Origin: Anaerobium acetethylicum
GTDB lineage: Bacteria > Bacillota > Clostridia > Lachnospirales > Lachnospiraceae
Direction of reading: 5' to 3'
DNA: 55,852 bases
Assembly (NCBI RefSeq): GCF_900096945.1
Contig: NZ_FMKA01000025.1
Span: 1 to 55,852 of the forward strand
Shown: positions 10,047-18,764 of the stretch, piece by piece
How the letters are laid out: the number at the start of each line of letters is the position of its first letter
Position numbering within the stretch: position 1 is the stretch's first letter
The notes under the pieces: generated by a model
What the model saw: only the letters and a program-made list of their open reading frames with translations
The model's database searches: none
Told to the model about the DNA's origin: nothing
Translations under genes and position numbers: made by a program

Positions 10047-11528
10047 TTAATTTACGACAACATCATTCTTAGTCACATGAAACTTCACATTACCTTCACC
10101 ACCGAAGACTATTCGGTCTGATTCAATCGGTGTATGGATAATCGATGTCATTGCCTGTTCCCCATCATTCACGAAGACCTCAACCGAATATTTATCCATC
10201 AGGATACGTATTCTTATTTTGCCATCCTGATTTTTGACATACATCGATCTCTGATAAATCACGTCTCTTTTTAATCCCGAGTAATTACGGTCGAAAGTCA
10301 GCGTATTTTTTGATAAATCATAACAGATTGATGTGCTGTACTTTTCGCTATGCGCAAGATTTATCCTGAAGCAGCCGTAATATCCGGCTTCCACATCTAT
10401 TGTCATATCCAGCTCACGGCCTCTGATACCCTTCAGTTCCAATGGCTTATCTGCTATTATGTCTTTGTATGTAACCGGATTCTGATAATAATTCTCGATT
10501 TCCCTGACTGGATTCTGACACAGTCTTCCATTTTTTATCGTGAGCTCTCTTGGTATTGTCATCATCCCAGACCATTCGAAGCCTTGGGGAACCATATGGT
10601 TGTCCCATGACTGCATCCAGCCTATCATGACTCTTCTTCCATCTTCAGTCAGAACTGTCTGTGGTGCATAGAAGTCAAGACCATAGTCGATACTGCCCAC
10701 GCCTTCTCTCGAAAAATCCTGCTGTTCTCTGTCGTAATTTCCAATCAGATACATTGTTCCATTTCCATTATGGAATTCAAGTCCTTCGGACCTCATTTCC
10801 TGCGGGGAAGTCAGCAGTACGTATTTTCCATCCAGCAGAAAGAAATCCGGACATTCCCACATAAGGCCATACTGGTTATTGCATCTTTCCAGAATGGAGA
10901 CAAACTCCCATTCCTTCAGATCCTTTGAAGAAAAAAGTGCGATCTGTCCGCTATTGTCCTCATGCCTGCTTCCAACAACCGCATAGAAGACTTCTCCCTC
11001 TTTCCAGATTTTTGGATCTCTGAAGTCCACGGCGCTGCTTCCCTCAGGAAGCTGCCAGCTTTGGATTACCGGATTGCAGCTCAGTTTTTCGTAGTTATAA
11101 CCATCGCCTGCTGCGATGCACTGCGTCTGTCTTGAAACCTTTGTACCATCCTCCAGGACCTTGTCCTGAACTCCCGTATACATTAAAATATGTCTGCCCT
11201 CATGCTCTACGGCGCTGCCCGAGAAGCAGCCCTGTTGGTCATACTCTTCATCCGGTGCTATTGCAGCCGGAAGCTGATCCCATTTGATAAAATCATCAGT
11301 CTTACTGTGTCCCCAATGCATAGGCCCCCAGTTGGTGCTGTATGGATGGTACTGATAAAAAAGGTGGTATTCTCCTTTATATAAAGAAAATCCATTGGGA
11401 TCATTAATCCATCCTATAGGCGCACTGACATGGAAGGCGGGTTTCTGACCCTGCGGAATTTCCTTCTGCTTTCTGTTTTCATATTCCCTGGCCTTTATTA
11501 ATTTCTCACTTGCTAAAACTCCATTCAT
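10047..11528 (-). CDS. GH32 beta-fructosidase (sucrose/fructan hydrolase)
   Basis: About 493 residues, with the five-bladed GH32 propeller followed by the C-terminal beta-sandwich. The catalytic triad motifs are all present: GWINDPNG (nucleophile Asp), FRDPKIW (transition-state stabiliser) and WECPDFF (acid/base Glu). There is no signal peptide, so it acts on imported substrate. The ATG at 11528 is chosen over a GTG at 11549 because AAAGGA lies upstream and the GTG has no ribosome site. It is the last gene of the LplB/LplC/SBP operon, which suggests uptake and cleavage of a fructose-containing oligosaccharide. Invertase, inulinase and sucrose-6-phosphate hydrolase cannot be separated by eye; the ABC rather than PTS partner argues against phosphorylated substrate. 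Confidence 0.92.
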   Translation of the reverse strand: MNGVLASEKLIKAREYENRKQKEIPQGQKPAFHVSAPIGWINDPNGFSLYKGEYHLFYQYHPYSTNWGPMHWGHSKTDDFIKWDQLPAAIAPDEEYDQQGCFSGSAVEHEGRHILMYTGVQDKVLEDGTKVSRQTQCIAAGDGYNYEKLSCNPVIQSWQLPEGSSAVDFRDPKIWKEGEVFYAVVGSRHEDNSGQIALFSSKDLKEWEFVSILERCNNQYGLMWECPDFFLLDGKYVLLTSPQEMRSEGLEFHNGNGTMYLIGNYDREQQDFSREGVGSIDYGLDFYAPQTVLTEDGRRVMIGWMQSWDNHMVPQGFEWSGMMTIPRELTIKNGRLCQNPVREIENYYQNPVTYKDIIADKPLELKGIRGRELDMTIDVEAGYYGCFRINLAHSEKYSTSICYDLSKNTLTFDRNYSGLKRDVIYQRSMYVKNQDGKIRIRILMDKYSVEVFVNDGEQAMTSIIHTPIESDRIVFGGEGNVKFHVTKNDVVVN

Positions 11529-11560
11529 CTTCCCGTCTTGTCCTTTCACTGATACTTGGC

Positions 11561-11592
11561 AGCTATTCAGCCAGTAGTAAGGCTGAATAGCT
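11561..11592 (-). other. Intra-operon stem-loop after the SBP gene
   Basis: AGCTATTCAGCC/GGCTGAATAGCT with an 8-base loop lies between the binding-protein stop and the GH32 ribosome site, with no T-run. Such a hairpin can shield the upstream mRNA from 3' decay, raising binding-protein output over GH32. Confidence 0.65.
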
Positions 11593-11613
11593 GTGATTAA
11601 GTACTACAAATTT

Positions 11614-13245
11614 CTATTCTGCAAAATATGCATCCAGATATTTCTGCTTGATTTCAAGGAACTTGGACAATCCGAGCCCTTCCATCTTTTCTAAATACGC
11701 ATCCCACTCTTCATCAACTCCGCCATTCAGGATCCATTCTGCCTTCTTCTGTTCTGCATATTTCCTGATCTCTGTTTCATACTGTGTAACCAGTTCCGCA
11801 TCCTCCTGTGACATGAATGCAACTGGATATACGTATTCTTCCTTCATGTCTTTCACATATGTCTCGTGAAGGATATCAAGTCTCCACTGGGCATCATCAG
11901 GACATGTAGTCACTGTTCCATAGTAGCTGTCCAGGATTGCAAGCGGTCCGCCTACTGCCTGTGCCTCACGTACTTCCACCGGTGATTCTGTTCCAAGATC
12001 CATATGTGCTAAAGTACCATCTTCTTTTAATTCAAATATGTTGAACTTGCCTTCTTCTCCATAAGTTCCCCAATTGTTCTGCACTGACTGTATAGGTTCA
12101 TACATCAGATCGATCCATTTCGCAGCCAGTTCCAGATTTTCACATGCGCTTGTAAGTACACAACGTCCTATATCAACACCACTTGTTGCACTTCCACTCT
12201 GTCTTGGTGCATTTACGGTTCCGTCCGGTCCCGCCAGTGCCGGCAGCGCAATGTAATCATCCTGATTTGAAACGATATTTCCGCTATCCCATGTAAAGAA
12301 CATCCCGTAACGTCCGCTCTTTCCTTTCGCTACATAGGCCGCCCAATCCTGTGTAAATGCTTCAGGATCAATCAGGTTCTCTTGCTGCAGGGTATGAAAC
12401 CACTCAATACCTTCTTTATAACCTTCCTGCACGTTTGCATAAACAACTTCTTTATCACTTGTTACAACAACATGGTCGCCCGGATCTCCATATCCGAAAG
12501 CTCCTAACAGGAATCCCGGATCCTCGCCCCCCTTGTTAATCATGAAGGACATTGGTATTACATCGTTCCTTCCTTCCGGACTGCTGTCACGGAACGCTTT
12601 CAATACTTCAACCAGCTCATCAGTTGTAGTCGGCACTTCGAGTCCGAGCTCATCAAGCCAGGTCTTGTTGATCCAAGGGATATCTGCTATAGCCTGGATT
12701 GCTTCCTTGCCGGAACCCAGCTGTTCAAGCCACGGGAAGGAATAAATGTGTCCGTCCGCTGCCGTAATCATTTTACGATAGTCAGGATTCTCATCTAAAA
12801 CCTTTTTCAGATTAGGCATGTACTGGTCTATCAGCTCTTCAACCGGGATAATGACACCCTGCTTTGCGTAACGCAGAAGATCGTAAGTACTCATGCCTGC
12901 ATTGAAAAGTCCGTCAGGCAGACTATCTTTTTTAGAAAGTGCCAGATTTTTCTTGTCAGCAAACTGATCTGACACGAAACATGTCCAGTCAATCTCAACG
13001 TTGGTCTTTTCCTGCAACCTTTTAAAAATAGTCCTTTCATTCGGATCCTGTGTTGAGGTTGGCGAAGCACTCGTGATGAATGACAGGGTTGCCGTTTCCT
13101 CTAATGGGAATGATACATCTGTCAACACTTTCTGTTCAGTCTTAGTGCTTCCTTTTCCACATCCAGCCAGCGAGCCTGCTGCCGTTACCGCAATCAACAT
13201 GACTGCCAATGCTCTTCTTACACTTCTCTTCATTGAATTCTCCAT
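11614..13245 (-). CDS. Extracellular sugar-binding lipoprotein of an LplA-type ABC importer
   Basis: A 543-residue binding protein. The signal sequence is a basic MENSMKRSVRRAL, a hydrophobic core and the lipobox SLAGC, so the Cys is lipidated and the protein is tethered outside the membrane. The mature part resembles the large LplA/YtcQ-type cluster 1 binding proteins that pair with LplB and LplC permeases. It is longer than MalE-type proteins (~400). The start follows AAAAAGGAG. Gene order permease-permease-SBP-GH32 indicates a fructan, inulin-oligomer or sucrose importer. No ATPase is encoded here; a shared MsmX-type ATPase elsewhere is expected. Confidence 0.93.
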   Translation of the reverse strand: MENSMKRSVRRALAVMLIAVTAAGSLAGCGKGSTKTEQKVLTDVSFPLEETATLSFITSASPTSTQDPNERTIFKRLQEKTNVEIDWTCFVSDQFADKKNLALSKKDSLPDGLFNAGMSTYDLLRYAKQGVIIPVEELIDQYMPNLKKVLDENPDYRKMITAADGHIYSFPWLEQLGSGKEAIQAIADIPWINKTWLDELGLEVPTTTDELVEVLKAFRDSSPEGRNDVIPMSFMINKGGEDPGFLLGAFGYGDPGDHVVVTSDKEVVYANVQEGYKEGIEWFHTLQQENLIDPEAFTQDWAAYVAKGKSGRYGMFFTWDSGNIVSNQDDYIALPALAGPDGTVNAPRQSGSATSGVDIGRCVLTSACENLELAAKWIDLMYEPIQSVQNNWGTYGEEGKFNIFELKEDGTLAHMDLGTESPVEVREAQAVGGPLAILDSYYGTVTTCPDDAQWRLDILHETYVKDMKEEYVYPVAFMSQEDAELVTQYETEIRKYAEQKKAEWILNGGVDEEWDAYLEKMEGLGLSKFLEIKQKYLDAYFAE

Positions 13246-13279
13246 GATTTTTTCTCCTTTTTATTCTTAATTTTTTAAG

Positions 13280-14176
13280 TTAACCCTTAACAGAACCTAC
13301 CATTACCCCGCTGTCAAAATACTTCTGGAAGAACGGATACATAATCAGCAGCGGAAGACTTGATACTACAATAGTTGCATATTTTAAAAGTTCGGCTATT
13401 CGCGACATCTCTGCAGTACTCTGGATATCCGCAATCATACCGGGTCTTGGTGTGTTTTGAATCAGGATGGAACGAAGCACCAGCTGCAATGGCTGCATGT
13501 TGGCATCTTCCAGGTAAATCATAGCGTCAAAATAGCTGTTCCACATTCCGACGAACTGCCATAATGCCAGCACGGCAATGATCGGTTTGCAGACCGGAAG
13601 CAGAATCTTGAAAAAATGCATCAGCTCTGATGCGCCGTCAACTGCCGAAGCTTCTCTCAGTTCGTCCGGCAAAGACTGGTAATAGGTTCTCGCAAGTATG
13701 ATATTCCATACGCTCACCGCGCCCGGAAGCAGAACCGACCAGACTGTATTGATCAGTCCCAGGTTGTCTACAAGCAGGTATGTGGGCATAAGTCCGCCTC
13801 CGAAAAACATGGTGATAATAAAAACAATATTGAAAAATCCTTTTCCTACAAAATCCTTTTTTGACATCGGATAGGCTGCCAGCAGCGTTACAAATACCGA
13901 AATCACCGCAAACGATACCGAATAGAACAGTGAGTTGACGAACCCTCTCCAGATCATCTCATCCTTGAATACCCTCTTGTATGCAGATACCGACCACTGG
14001 CTGAAATCAAAGCTCAGCCCCTGGCTGTTCAGTACATTCGGATCCATGAAGGATGCCACCACCACATAGACAAGCGGCAATATGATTGCCAGTACAAACA
14101 GACCCAGCACTATATATCCCATAGCCATCAGAATTTTGTCCCCTATGGACAGCTTCGAAAATTTCTGTATCTTCAT
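13280..14176 (-). CDS. Sugar ABC permease, LplC/YtcP type
   Basis: About 298 residues with six predicted membrane helices. It has the MalG-family cytoplasmic loop ELREASAVDGASELMHFFKILLP (EAA motif) that docks the ATPase, and ends MVGSVKG as many LplC proteins do. The ATG at 14176 is supported by TAAGGAGGAAGAG directly upstream, rather than the start 30 bases earlier, which would overlap the preceding permease gene. It is second in the operon, 10 bases after the LplB stop. Confidence 0.93.
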   Translation of the reverse strand: MKIQKFSKLSIGDKILMAMGYIVLGLFVLAIILPLVYVVVASFMDPNVLNSQGLSFDFSQWSVSAYKRVFKDEMIWRGFVNSLFYSVSFAVISVFVTLLAAYPMSKKDFVGKGFFNIVFIITMFFGGGLMPTYLLVDNLGLINTVWSVLLPGAVSVWNIILARTYYQSLPDELREASAVDGASELMHFFKILLPVCKPIIAVLALWQFVGMWNSYFDAMIYLEDANMQPLQLVLRSILIQNTPRPGMIADIQSTAEMSRIAELLKYATIVVSSLPLLIMYPFFQKYFDSGVMVGSVKG

Positions 14177-14186
14177 CTCTTCCTCC

Positions 14187-15125
14187 TTATAGGCCCTGGC
14201 CTTCATTCATTCGTTTGACAATCGTGTTCACGGCAAACAGAAGAATAATATTGATGACCGAGTTGAACAGTCCTACCGCTGTCGAGAAACTGTAATCTCC
14301 CAACTGAAGCCCTAATTTGTAAACATAAGTTGCAAGTATTTCCGATGAAGGCAGATTCATCGCCGTTTGAAGCGCAAAAGCCTTTTCAAATCCTATGCTC
14401 ATGATGTTTCCAGCCTGCAGGATAAACTGTATAACGATGATTGGCTTAATTGCAGGTATGTCGACATTTTTGATCTGCTGAAGAATATTCGCCCCATCCA
14501 CGATTGCCGCCTCTGTCAGCTCCTGACTTGCATTCGACAACGCTGCCGTATACATGATAGATGCCCAGCCTGCACCCTGCCAGACGCCTGATGCAATATA
14601 TATGGTACGGAATGCGGCAGGCATGGTCATAAAGTTTGCATTTGTCCCAAAGAATCCATTAATCGGTCCAACCGGGGACAGGAATATAAACACCATACCA
14701 CAGAGAACAATAACCGATATGAAATTTGGCGCATACATGACTAACTGAATTTTTTTCTTGATCCCAGCCCTCTGTATCCTGTTCAGAAGCAGCGCCAGGA
14801 TAATCGGAATAGGAAATCCCCACAGGAGGCCGAAGAGGCTCAGCTTCAATGTGTTGCCCAGATAGTTCATGAAATCCGGCGACGAAAGAAACCTCTCAAA
14901 ATGCTTCAGCCCGACCCATTCACTTCCAAAAACCCCCTGTATGGCGCTGTAATCCTCAAAAGCAATCAGCACGCCTCCCATTGGTATGTACTTGAAAATA
15001 ATGGTAAGCAGAAATGCCGGCATCATAAAAATCAGATATAATTGCCAATTCCTTTTCATGTACTTCCATTTGTTATTCCACTTGCTTTGTCCTGCCGTAG
15101 CTGCAGCCGTTTTTATCTCTTTCAC
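14187..15125 (-). CDS. Sugar ABC permease, LplB type
   Basis: A six-helix MalF-family permease of about 312 residues. The EAA loop reads QELTEAAIVDGANILQQIKNVDIP, and the N-terminal helix begins after KRNWQLYLIFMMPAFLL, a hallmark of LplB proteins. Two GTG starts are possible (15143 and 15125). AAAGGGGACGGAA lies a proper distance before the GTG at 15125 but inside the longer version, so the shorter start is preferred. It is the first gene of the fructan operon; its promoter lies in the shared divergent region with the LacI gene. Confidence 0.9.
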   Translation of the reverse strand: MKEIKTAAATAGQSKWNNKWKYMKRNWQLYLIFMMPAFLLTIIFKYIPMGGVLIAFEDYSAIQGVFGSEWVGLKHFERFLSSPDFMNYLGNTLKLSLFGLLWGFPIPIILALLLNRIQRAGIKKKIQLVMYAPNFISVIVLCGMVFIFLSPVGPINGFFGTNANFMTMPAAFRTIYIASGVWQGAGWASIMYTAALSNASQELTEAAIVDGANILQQIKNVDIPAIKPIIVIQFILQAGNIMSIGFEKAFALQTAMNLPSSEILATYVYKLGLQLGDYSFSTAVGLFNSVINIILLFAVNTIVKRMNEGQGL

Positions 15126-15168
15126 TTTTCCGTCCCCTTTCACTTAGAATGAAACATTACACTCACTG

Positions 15169-15184
15169 TTTTACATATGTAAAA
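15169..15184. promoter_or_regulatory. Palindromic operator candidate TTTTACATATGTAAAA
   Basis: A perfect 16-bp palindrome in the 426-base divergent region between the permease and LacI genes. Related half-sites TTTTACAT recur at ~15330 and ~15407. The last overlaps the LacI -35 box, as expected for an autoregulating LacI-type repressor. The rest of the gap is AT-rich. Confidence 0.55.
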
Positions 15185-15251
15185 TTCTGCACTTCGTTTT
15201 GCCACATCTTTTTTCGTAATGTTTTGTGCATTTGCTATACTTTATAGTGTT

Positions 15252-15280
15252 ATACTATCAAATATTCACCGTTTTGTCAA
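15252..15280 (-). promoter_or_regulatory. Promoter of the fructan ABC operon
   Basis: On the minus strand TTGACA (15280-15275), a 17-base spacer and TAGTAT (15257-15252), about 125 bases upstream of the LplB start, with the TTTTACATATGTAAAA palindrome downstream. Confidence 0.65.
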
Positions 15281-15411
15281 CTACAATGTTACATTTTATT
15301 TTTATTTTTTTACTATTGCACTTTATTAATTTTACATATGCACTTATATTAGTGGTTTTTAATTGAAATACTATCGCTGACATCACATTCTGCAATCAAC
15401 CACTTTTACAT

Positions 15412-15440
15412 TTGACACATTTTCTTCTATCATGTATATT
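15412..15440 (+). promoter_or_regulatory. Promoter of the LacI regulator gene
   Basis: TTGACA, a 17-base spacer and TATATT, ending ~110 bases before the ATG. A TTTTACAT half-site overlaps the -35 region. Confidence 0.65.
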
Positions 15441-15551
15441 AATTACAAGGGCAAATGTAGTTATTCTGTGTCATGCCCTTCATCGTCACATATCATGCAT
15501 ACAAATTCCAGAACTATAAATCATTCCACAAAAACAAGCAGGAGGAATACC

Positions 15552-16595
15552 ATGCCCCAGAAAGTTACCATACAGGATATTGCCGACGCATTAGGCGTCT
15601 CCAGAAATACAGTTTCAAAAGCGCTGAATAATACCGGTGTGCTGGCCGATGCCACGAAAGAAAAAATATTGCAGAAAGCTGTTGAAATGGGCTACAAGCA
15701 TTTCGCCTATATGCCTGCACTTCCAATTCAGCCAAAAGCAGGCGAAATCCATGAGATTGCGTTGATGACCTGTTCAATGCCAACCGGCTCGCACTTTGGC
15801 GCTCATATGCTGAACACCTTCCAGGAAAAAATCAGTTCCCAGGGCTGCCGTCTTTCCATATACATGATTCGTGAAAATGACATTGAGTCTCTGAGTCTTC
15901 CCAACGGATTCAATGCCGAATCGACCGACGGAATCATATGCATTGAGATGTTTGACCAATCATACAGCCAGCTGATCTCTAATCTGGATTTGCCTACCCT
16001 CTTTGTCGATACCGGTGCCAATCCCTCCAGCTGCTCTCTGGATGCTGATCTTCTATATATGGAAAATCACGACAGCATCTACCAGCTGGTCTGCAAAATA
16101 ATAGAACACGGAAAGAAAAACATCGGCTTCGCCGGTGATATTTACCACTGCCAGTCTTTTTATGAACGCTGGAAAGGCTATCGCGATGCGCTGGAAGATT
16201 CAGGTATCCCTTTTTCGCCTGACAACTGCTTTACCGAAAGTGGAAAACACCCCTATAGCGACACAAAATGGCTGTCAAAAAAACTAAGTGCACTTCCACA
16301 ATTGCCGGAAGTTTTCATCTGTGCAAACGACTTTATTGCAATTGATATCATGAAAGCTCTGAAAGCGTTAGGTATTTCCGTTCCCGATGACATCTGGTTA
16401 TGCGGATTTGACAATTCCATGGAATCACGCATTATCGAACCCCACCTGACAACAGTTCACATCCCCAGTTCAGCAATGGGTTACATCGCTGCCGATCTGC
16501 TACTTTCAAGAATCGATGATCCCGGCATTCCTTACAGGACGATGCACGTGAAAACCGTAGTGAAATACCGTTCTTCAACTAATATTACGGAATGA
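15552..16595 (+). CDS. LacI family regulator of the fructan locus
   Basis: 347 residues. The N-terminal helix-turn-helix is VTIQDIADALGVSRNTVSKALNNTG with the hinge helix KEKILQKAVEMGY, followed by a periplasmic-binding-protein-like sensor with ICANDFIAIDIMKALK and GFDNSMESRI. The ATG at 15552 follows CAGGAGGAATACC; an in-frame upstream start would add 40 residues of non-family sequence. It is divergent from the importer operon, which it probably represses in the absence of sugar. It ends at a strong terminator. Confidence 0.93.
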   Translation: MPQKVTIQDIADALGVSRNTVSKALNNTGVLADATKEKILQKAVEMGYKHFAYMPALPIQPKAGEIHEIALMTCSMPTGSHFGAHMLNTFQEKISSQGCRLSIYMIRENDIESLSLPNGFNAESTDGIICIEMFDQSYSQLISNLDLPTLFVDTGANPSSCSLDADLLYMENHDSIYQLVCKIIEHGKKNIGFAGDIYHCQSFYERWKGYRDALEDSGIPFSPDNCFTESGKHPYSDTKWLSKKLSALPQLPEVFICANDFIAIDIMKALKALGISVPDDIWLCGFDNSMESRIIEPHLTTVHIPSSAMGYIAADLLLSRIDDPGIPYRTMHVKTVVKYRSSTNITE

Positions 16596-16622
16596 TCTAT
16601 CGGAAACTTACATGCGCAAAAA

Positions 16623-16664
16623 AACAGAGAGCCCTTTCCGTTCAAACGGACAGGGCTCTCTGTT
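16623..16664 (+). terminator. Terminator of the LacI gene
   Basis: AACAGAGAGCCCTTTCCG pairs with CGGACAGGGCTCTCTGTT (one mismatch), loop TTCAAA, then TCATTTTTATT. A degraded copy of the whole block, flanks included, lies at 18709-18771. Confidence 0.88.
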
Positions 16665-16675
16665 TCATTTTTATT

Positions 16676-16767
16676 CTGGAGCAAAAGGTTCAATGCCTCA
16701 TTCCCAACACCTTCATCTGGATTTCAGTATAAGGCATGCACTTTTTGACAATACTATAATACTTGTC
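16676..16767 (-). pseudogene. Collapsed remnant of a GHKL kinase/LytTR regulator locus
   Basis: Three stitched pieces match the intact locus at 21.9-24.0 kb in the same order and orientation. Bases 16676-16705 match kinase codons at 22272-22301 (about 28 of 30). Bases 16699-16718 match 22383-22403, joined at the shared CATTCCC. Bases 16713-16767 match 23946-24000, the region in front of the regulator gene, joined at CATCTG. Both joints fall on short direct repeats, the mark of deletions by slippage or recombination. It sits between a terminator and the MerR stop codon. Confidence 0.75.
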
Positions 16768-17154
16768 TTATTCATCAAACTTCTTTAACTTCTCTTCGTA
16801 TTTCAGCATACGCTCTTCATAACCATCTATTTTTTTGTCCAGATATGCAAGCGTATTCTGAAGCTCTTCAACTTTTGCCACTATCTGCTTTCTCTGCTCC
16901 AGTAACAATTCTTTTCTTGCGCCTGTTGTCTCGTTGCCCTGCTGAAATAAAGAAACATATTCTATCAGAACTTCGATAGAAAGCCCTGCACTTCTCATGC
17001 ATTTAATAAACTGAACCCATCGGCAGTCTTCCTCTGTATAGTCCCTGTTCCCGCTGCTGTTACGATTAACCGTCGGTAATAATCCGATCCTTTCATAATA
17101 GCGCAAGGTATCTGCTGTCAAATCAAACTTTTTGCTTACTTCAGCGATTGTCAT
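16768..17154 (-). CDS. MerR family transcriptional regulator
   Basis: 128 residues. The N-terminal winged helix reads MTIAEVSKKFDLTADTLRYYERIGLLP with the NRDYTEEDCRWVQFIKCMRSAGLS wing region, then a long C-terminal dimerisation coiled coil (LLEQRKQIVAKVEELQNTLAYLDKKIDGYEERM). It matches the AdhR/NmlR-like aldehyde- and stress-responsive subgroup. No metal-binding Cys cluster is seen, although Cys residues at the wing (DCRW, KCM) could sense electrophiles. It is the last gene of a three-gene operon whose promoter carries the typical MerR operator. Confidence 0.93.
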   Translation of the reverse strand: MTIAEVSKKFDLTADTLRYYERIGLLPTVNRNSSGNRDYTEEDCRWVQFIKCMRSAGLSIEVLIEYVSLFQQGNETTGARKELLLEQRKQIVAKVEELQNTLAYLDKKIDGYEERMLKYEEKLKKFDE

Positions 17155-17190
17155 CGTATTACACTCCTTTTCTTCTAATCCTCTATTTTT

Positions 17191-17694
17191 TTATAGCCAT
17201 TTTGCGATTGCGCTTTTTGCTCCGCTTACGCTTCCTCCTTGAATTGCAAGACCCTTTTCAACTTTTGCACCGGAACATAATTTTCTGATGTCATTTTCAC
17301 TGCTTCCCATTCCGCTGCCTTCGTGGGTGCACAATGGTTTTATGGTCTTTCCCGTAAAATCATATTTTTCAAGAAATGTCCACACATGCATCGGCATGGT
17401 TCCCCAGTAATTTGGATAACCCAGATAAATGGTATCGTATTCAGCAATGTCTTTCGGTGCATTTTTAAATTCCGGTCTGACATTTGCTCTTTTGTCTCTT
17501 TGTGCTTCTTCTATGCATATATTGTAATCAGCGTCATACTCTGTCACAGGTTCGATTTGAAACAGATCTGCCCCCGTCAGGTCCTGAATCATCCCTGCTG
17601 CCACTTCCGTATTTCCGACAGTTAAGTTCTTAATGGAACCATTTACATAATTATTTCCTTTTCTTGAAAAATATACAACTAACTCTTTTGCCAT
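17191..17694 (-). CDS. Flavodoxin-like FMN protein
   Basis: 167 residues of the flavodoxin_4 type. The N-terminal phosphate loop is VVYFSRKGNNY, the middle segment YDTIYLGYPNYWGTMPMHVWTFLEKYDF contributes the flavin-ring contacts, and CTHEGSGMGSS is the third loop. Proteins of this type next to MerR regulators and carboxymuconolactone decarboxylase-like genes are common in stress-induced reductive operons. It probably transfers electrons or reduces quinones or electrophiles. The ribosome site is AGGAGG; the gene lies 25 bases after the first operon gene. Confidence 0.9.
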   Translation of the reverse strand: MAKELVVYFSRKGNNYVNGSIKNLTVGNTEVAAGMIQDLTGADLFQIEPVTEYDADYNICIEEAQRDKRANVRPEFKNAPKDIAEYDTIYLGYPNYWGTMPMHVWTFLEKYDFTGKTIKPLCTHEGSGMGSSENDIRKLCSGAKVEKGLAIQGGSVSGAKSAIAKWL

Positions 17695-17719
17695 GTTTTA
17701 TAACCTCCTGATTATATTT

Positions 17720-18475
17720 TTATAAAAGTTTCTCTGCTTCATTTACACAGCGCAATGCATTCAGGGAACGTGGATATCCGATATAGGGCAGGCATTGCGA
17801 TATGATCTTTATCAAAAATTGTTTGTCATTTCCCATTTTCATATTTGCAGCCGCATGACTTGTCAGCTGCGGTTCACAGCCACCCTGCGCTGCCAAAAAG
17901 CAAAATGTGATCATTTCCCGCTGCTTTAAATCCAGTCCGGTTCTGGTATAATAATCACCAAAACAGTTGTCCGCCAGCCAGTGATTGATATGTCTGGATT
18001 CTTCGGGTCCTGATTTATAAAATTCTTTCATTCCTTCACCGAAAATATCAACCTGTGCCTGAACCCCCTTTTCCAGACGATCATCTGGTGTAGTCGTTGA
18101 TTGGTTTTCTAATGGCAGCTTTATTCCTCTTGCAGTCAGCACATCATTTACGGCATGCAGAAATGGAAATACTCTCCCTATCCCCAGATAGGCTGCTGCC
18201 TGATAAACGATTTCTTTTTCTTCCACCGGCGTCACGACAAAGTTTAACGCTGCCGGAAGCATTTCCTTAAATTCGTCAATTCCCTGGCAGCCAAGGAGTG
18301 CAGCCAGGATTGCCATAAACCTGGTTCTGTCATCAAAATCATCCTGATTAATCACTTCATCAAATGCGAAGTTATCAAATAATTCAATAAACTCAGGGTC
18401 CGTTTCTAAAAACCCGGATTCATATCCCGGTAACATTTTTTCATGGTATCGTTTTGAAAATTCTGTAATTGCCAT
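17720..18475 (-). CDS. Carboxymuconolactone decarboxylase-like (AhpD-fold) protein
   Basis: 251 residues containing two helical CMD repeats, roughly 40-115 and 160-245 (TRFMAILAALLGCQG in the first; REMITFCFLAAQGGCEPQLTSHAAANMKMG in the second). The AhpD CXXC pair is absent: single Cys residues occur at GCQG and GGCE, with a His at TSHAAAN. Peroxidase activity of the AhpD sort is therefore uncertain. It is the first gene of the MerR-controlled operon, with AGAGGAGGATACC before the ATG. A role in detoxifying quinones, peroxides or electrophiles is inferred from context. Confidence 0.85.
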   Translation of the reverse strand: MAITEFSKRYHEKMLPGYESGFLETDPEFIELFDNFAFDEVINQDDFDDRTRFMAILAALLGCQGIDEFKEMLPAALNFVVTPVEEKEIVYQAAAYLGIGRVFPFLHAVNDVLTARGIKLPLENQSTTTPDDRLEKGVQAQVDIFGEGMKEFYKSGPEESRHINHWLADNCFGDYYTRTGLDLKQREMITFCFLAAQGGCEPQLTSHAAANMKMGNDKQFLIKIISQCLPYIGYPRSLNALRCVNEAEKLL

Positions 18476-18605
18476 GGTATCCTCCTCTTTATTTGAAGCC
18501 TAAATGACCTGGAATGTTATCCACTTATTCTCTTTATAGTGCCACTCGAAAAAAATAGATTTTACAATCCAGCCTGTAGTAGCATCTTTCTATTTGGCTG
18601 ATTCA

Positions 18606-18636
18606 AGCATATCACCTGGAGTTCACTTCAAGGCAA
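18606..18636 (-). promoter_or_regulatory. MerR-type promoter with 19-bp spacer and operator
   Basis: On the minus strand TTGCCT (18636-18631) and TATGCT (18611-18606) are separated by exactly 19 bases. The spacer carries the dyad CTTGAAGTGAACTCCAGG, close to the AdhR/NmlR box CTTGGAGTGAACTCCAAG. Overlong spacers of this kind are how MerR activators gate transcription. It would drive the 18475-16768 operon. The remaining 355-base gap holds no gene. Confidence 0.85.
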
Positions 18637-18712
18637 GCAAAATCGTAATTGTCGTTAATTTTCTTAGTTTTCTGATTAATTTCATTGATTTTATTCGTGT
18701 GATTTGTCGTGC

Positions 18713-18764
18713 AAAAAACAGAGAGCCCTTTCCCCAATTACGGACAGGACCCTCGTGTTTCATT
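18713..18764 (-). terminator. Terminator of the GH3 gene (degraded duplicate of the 16.6 kb terminator)
   Basis: On the minus strand an imperfect hairpin (ACACGAGGGTCCTGTCC/GGAAAGGGCTCTCTGT) is followed by TTTTTTG. Its sequence and flanks are those of the 16623-16664 terminator with several changes in one arm only. Confidence 0.65.
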
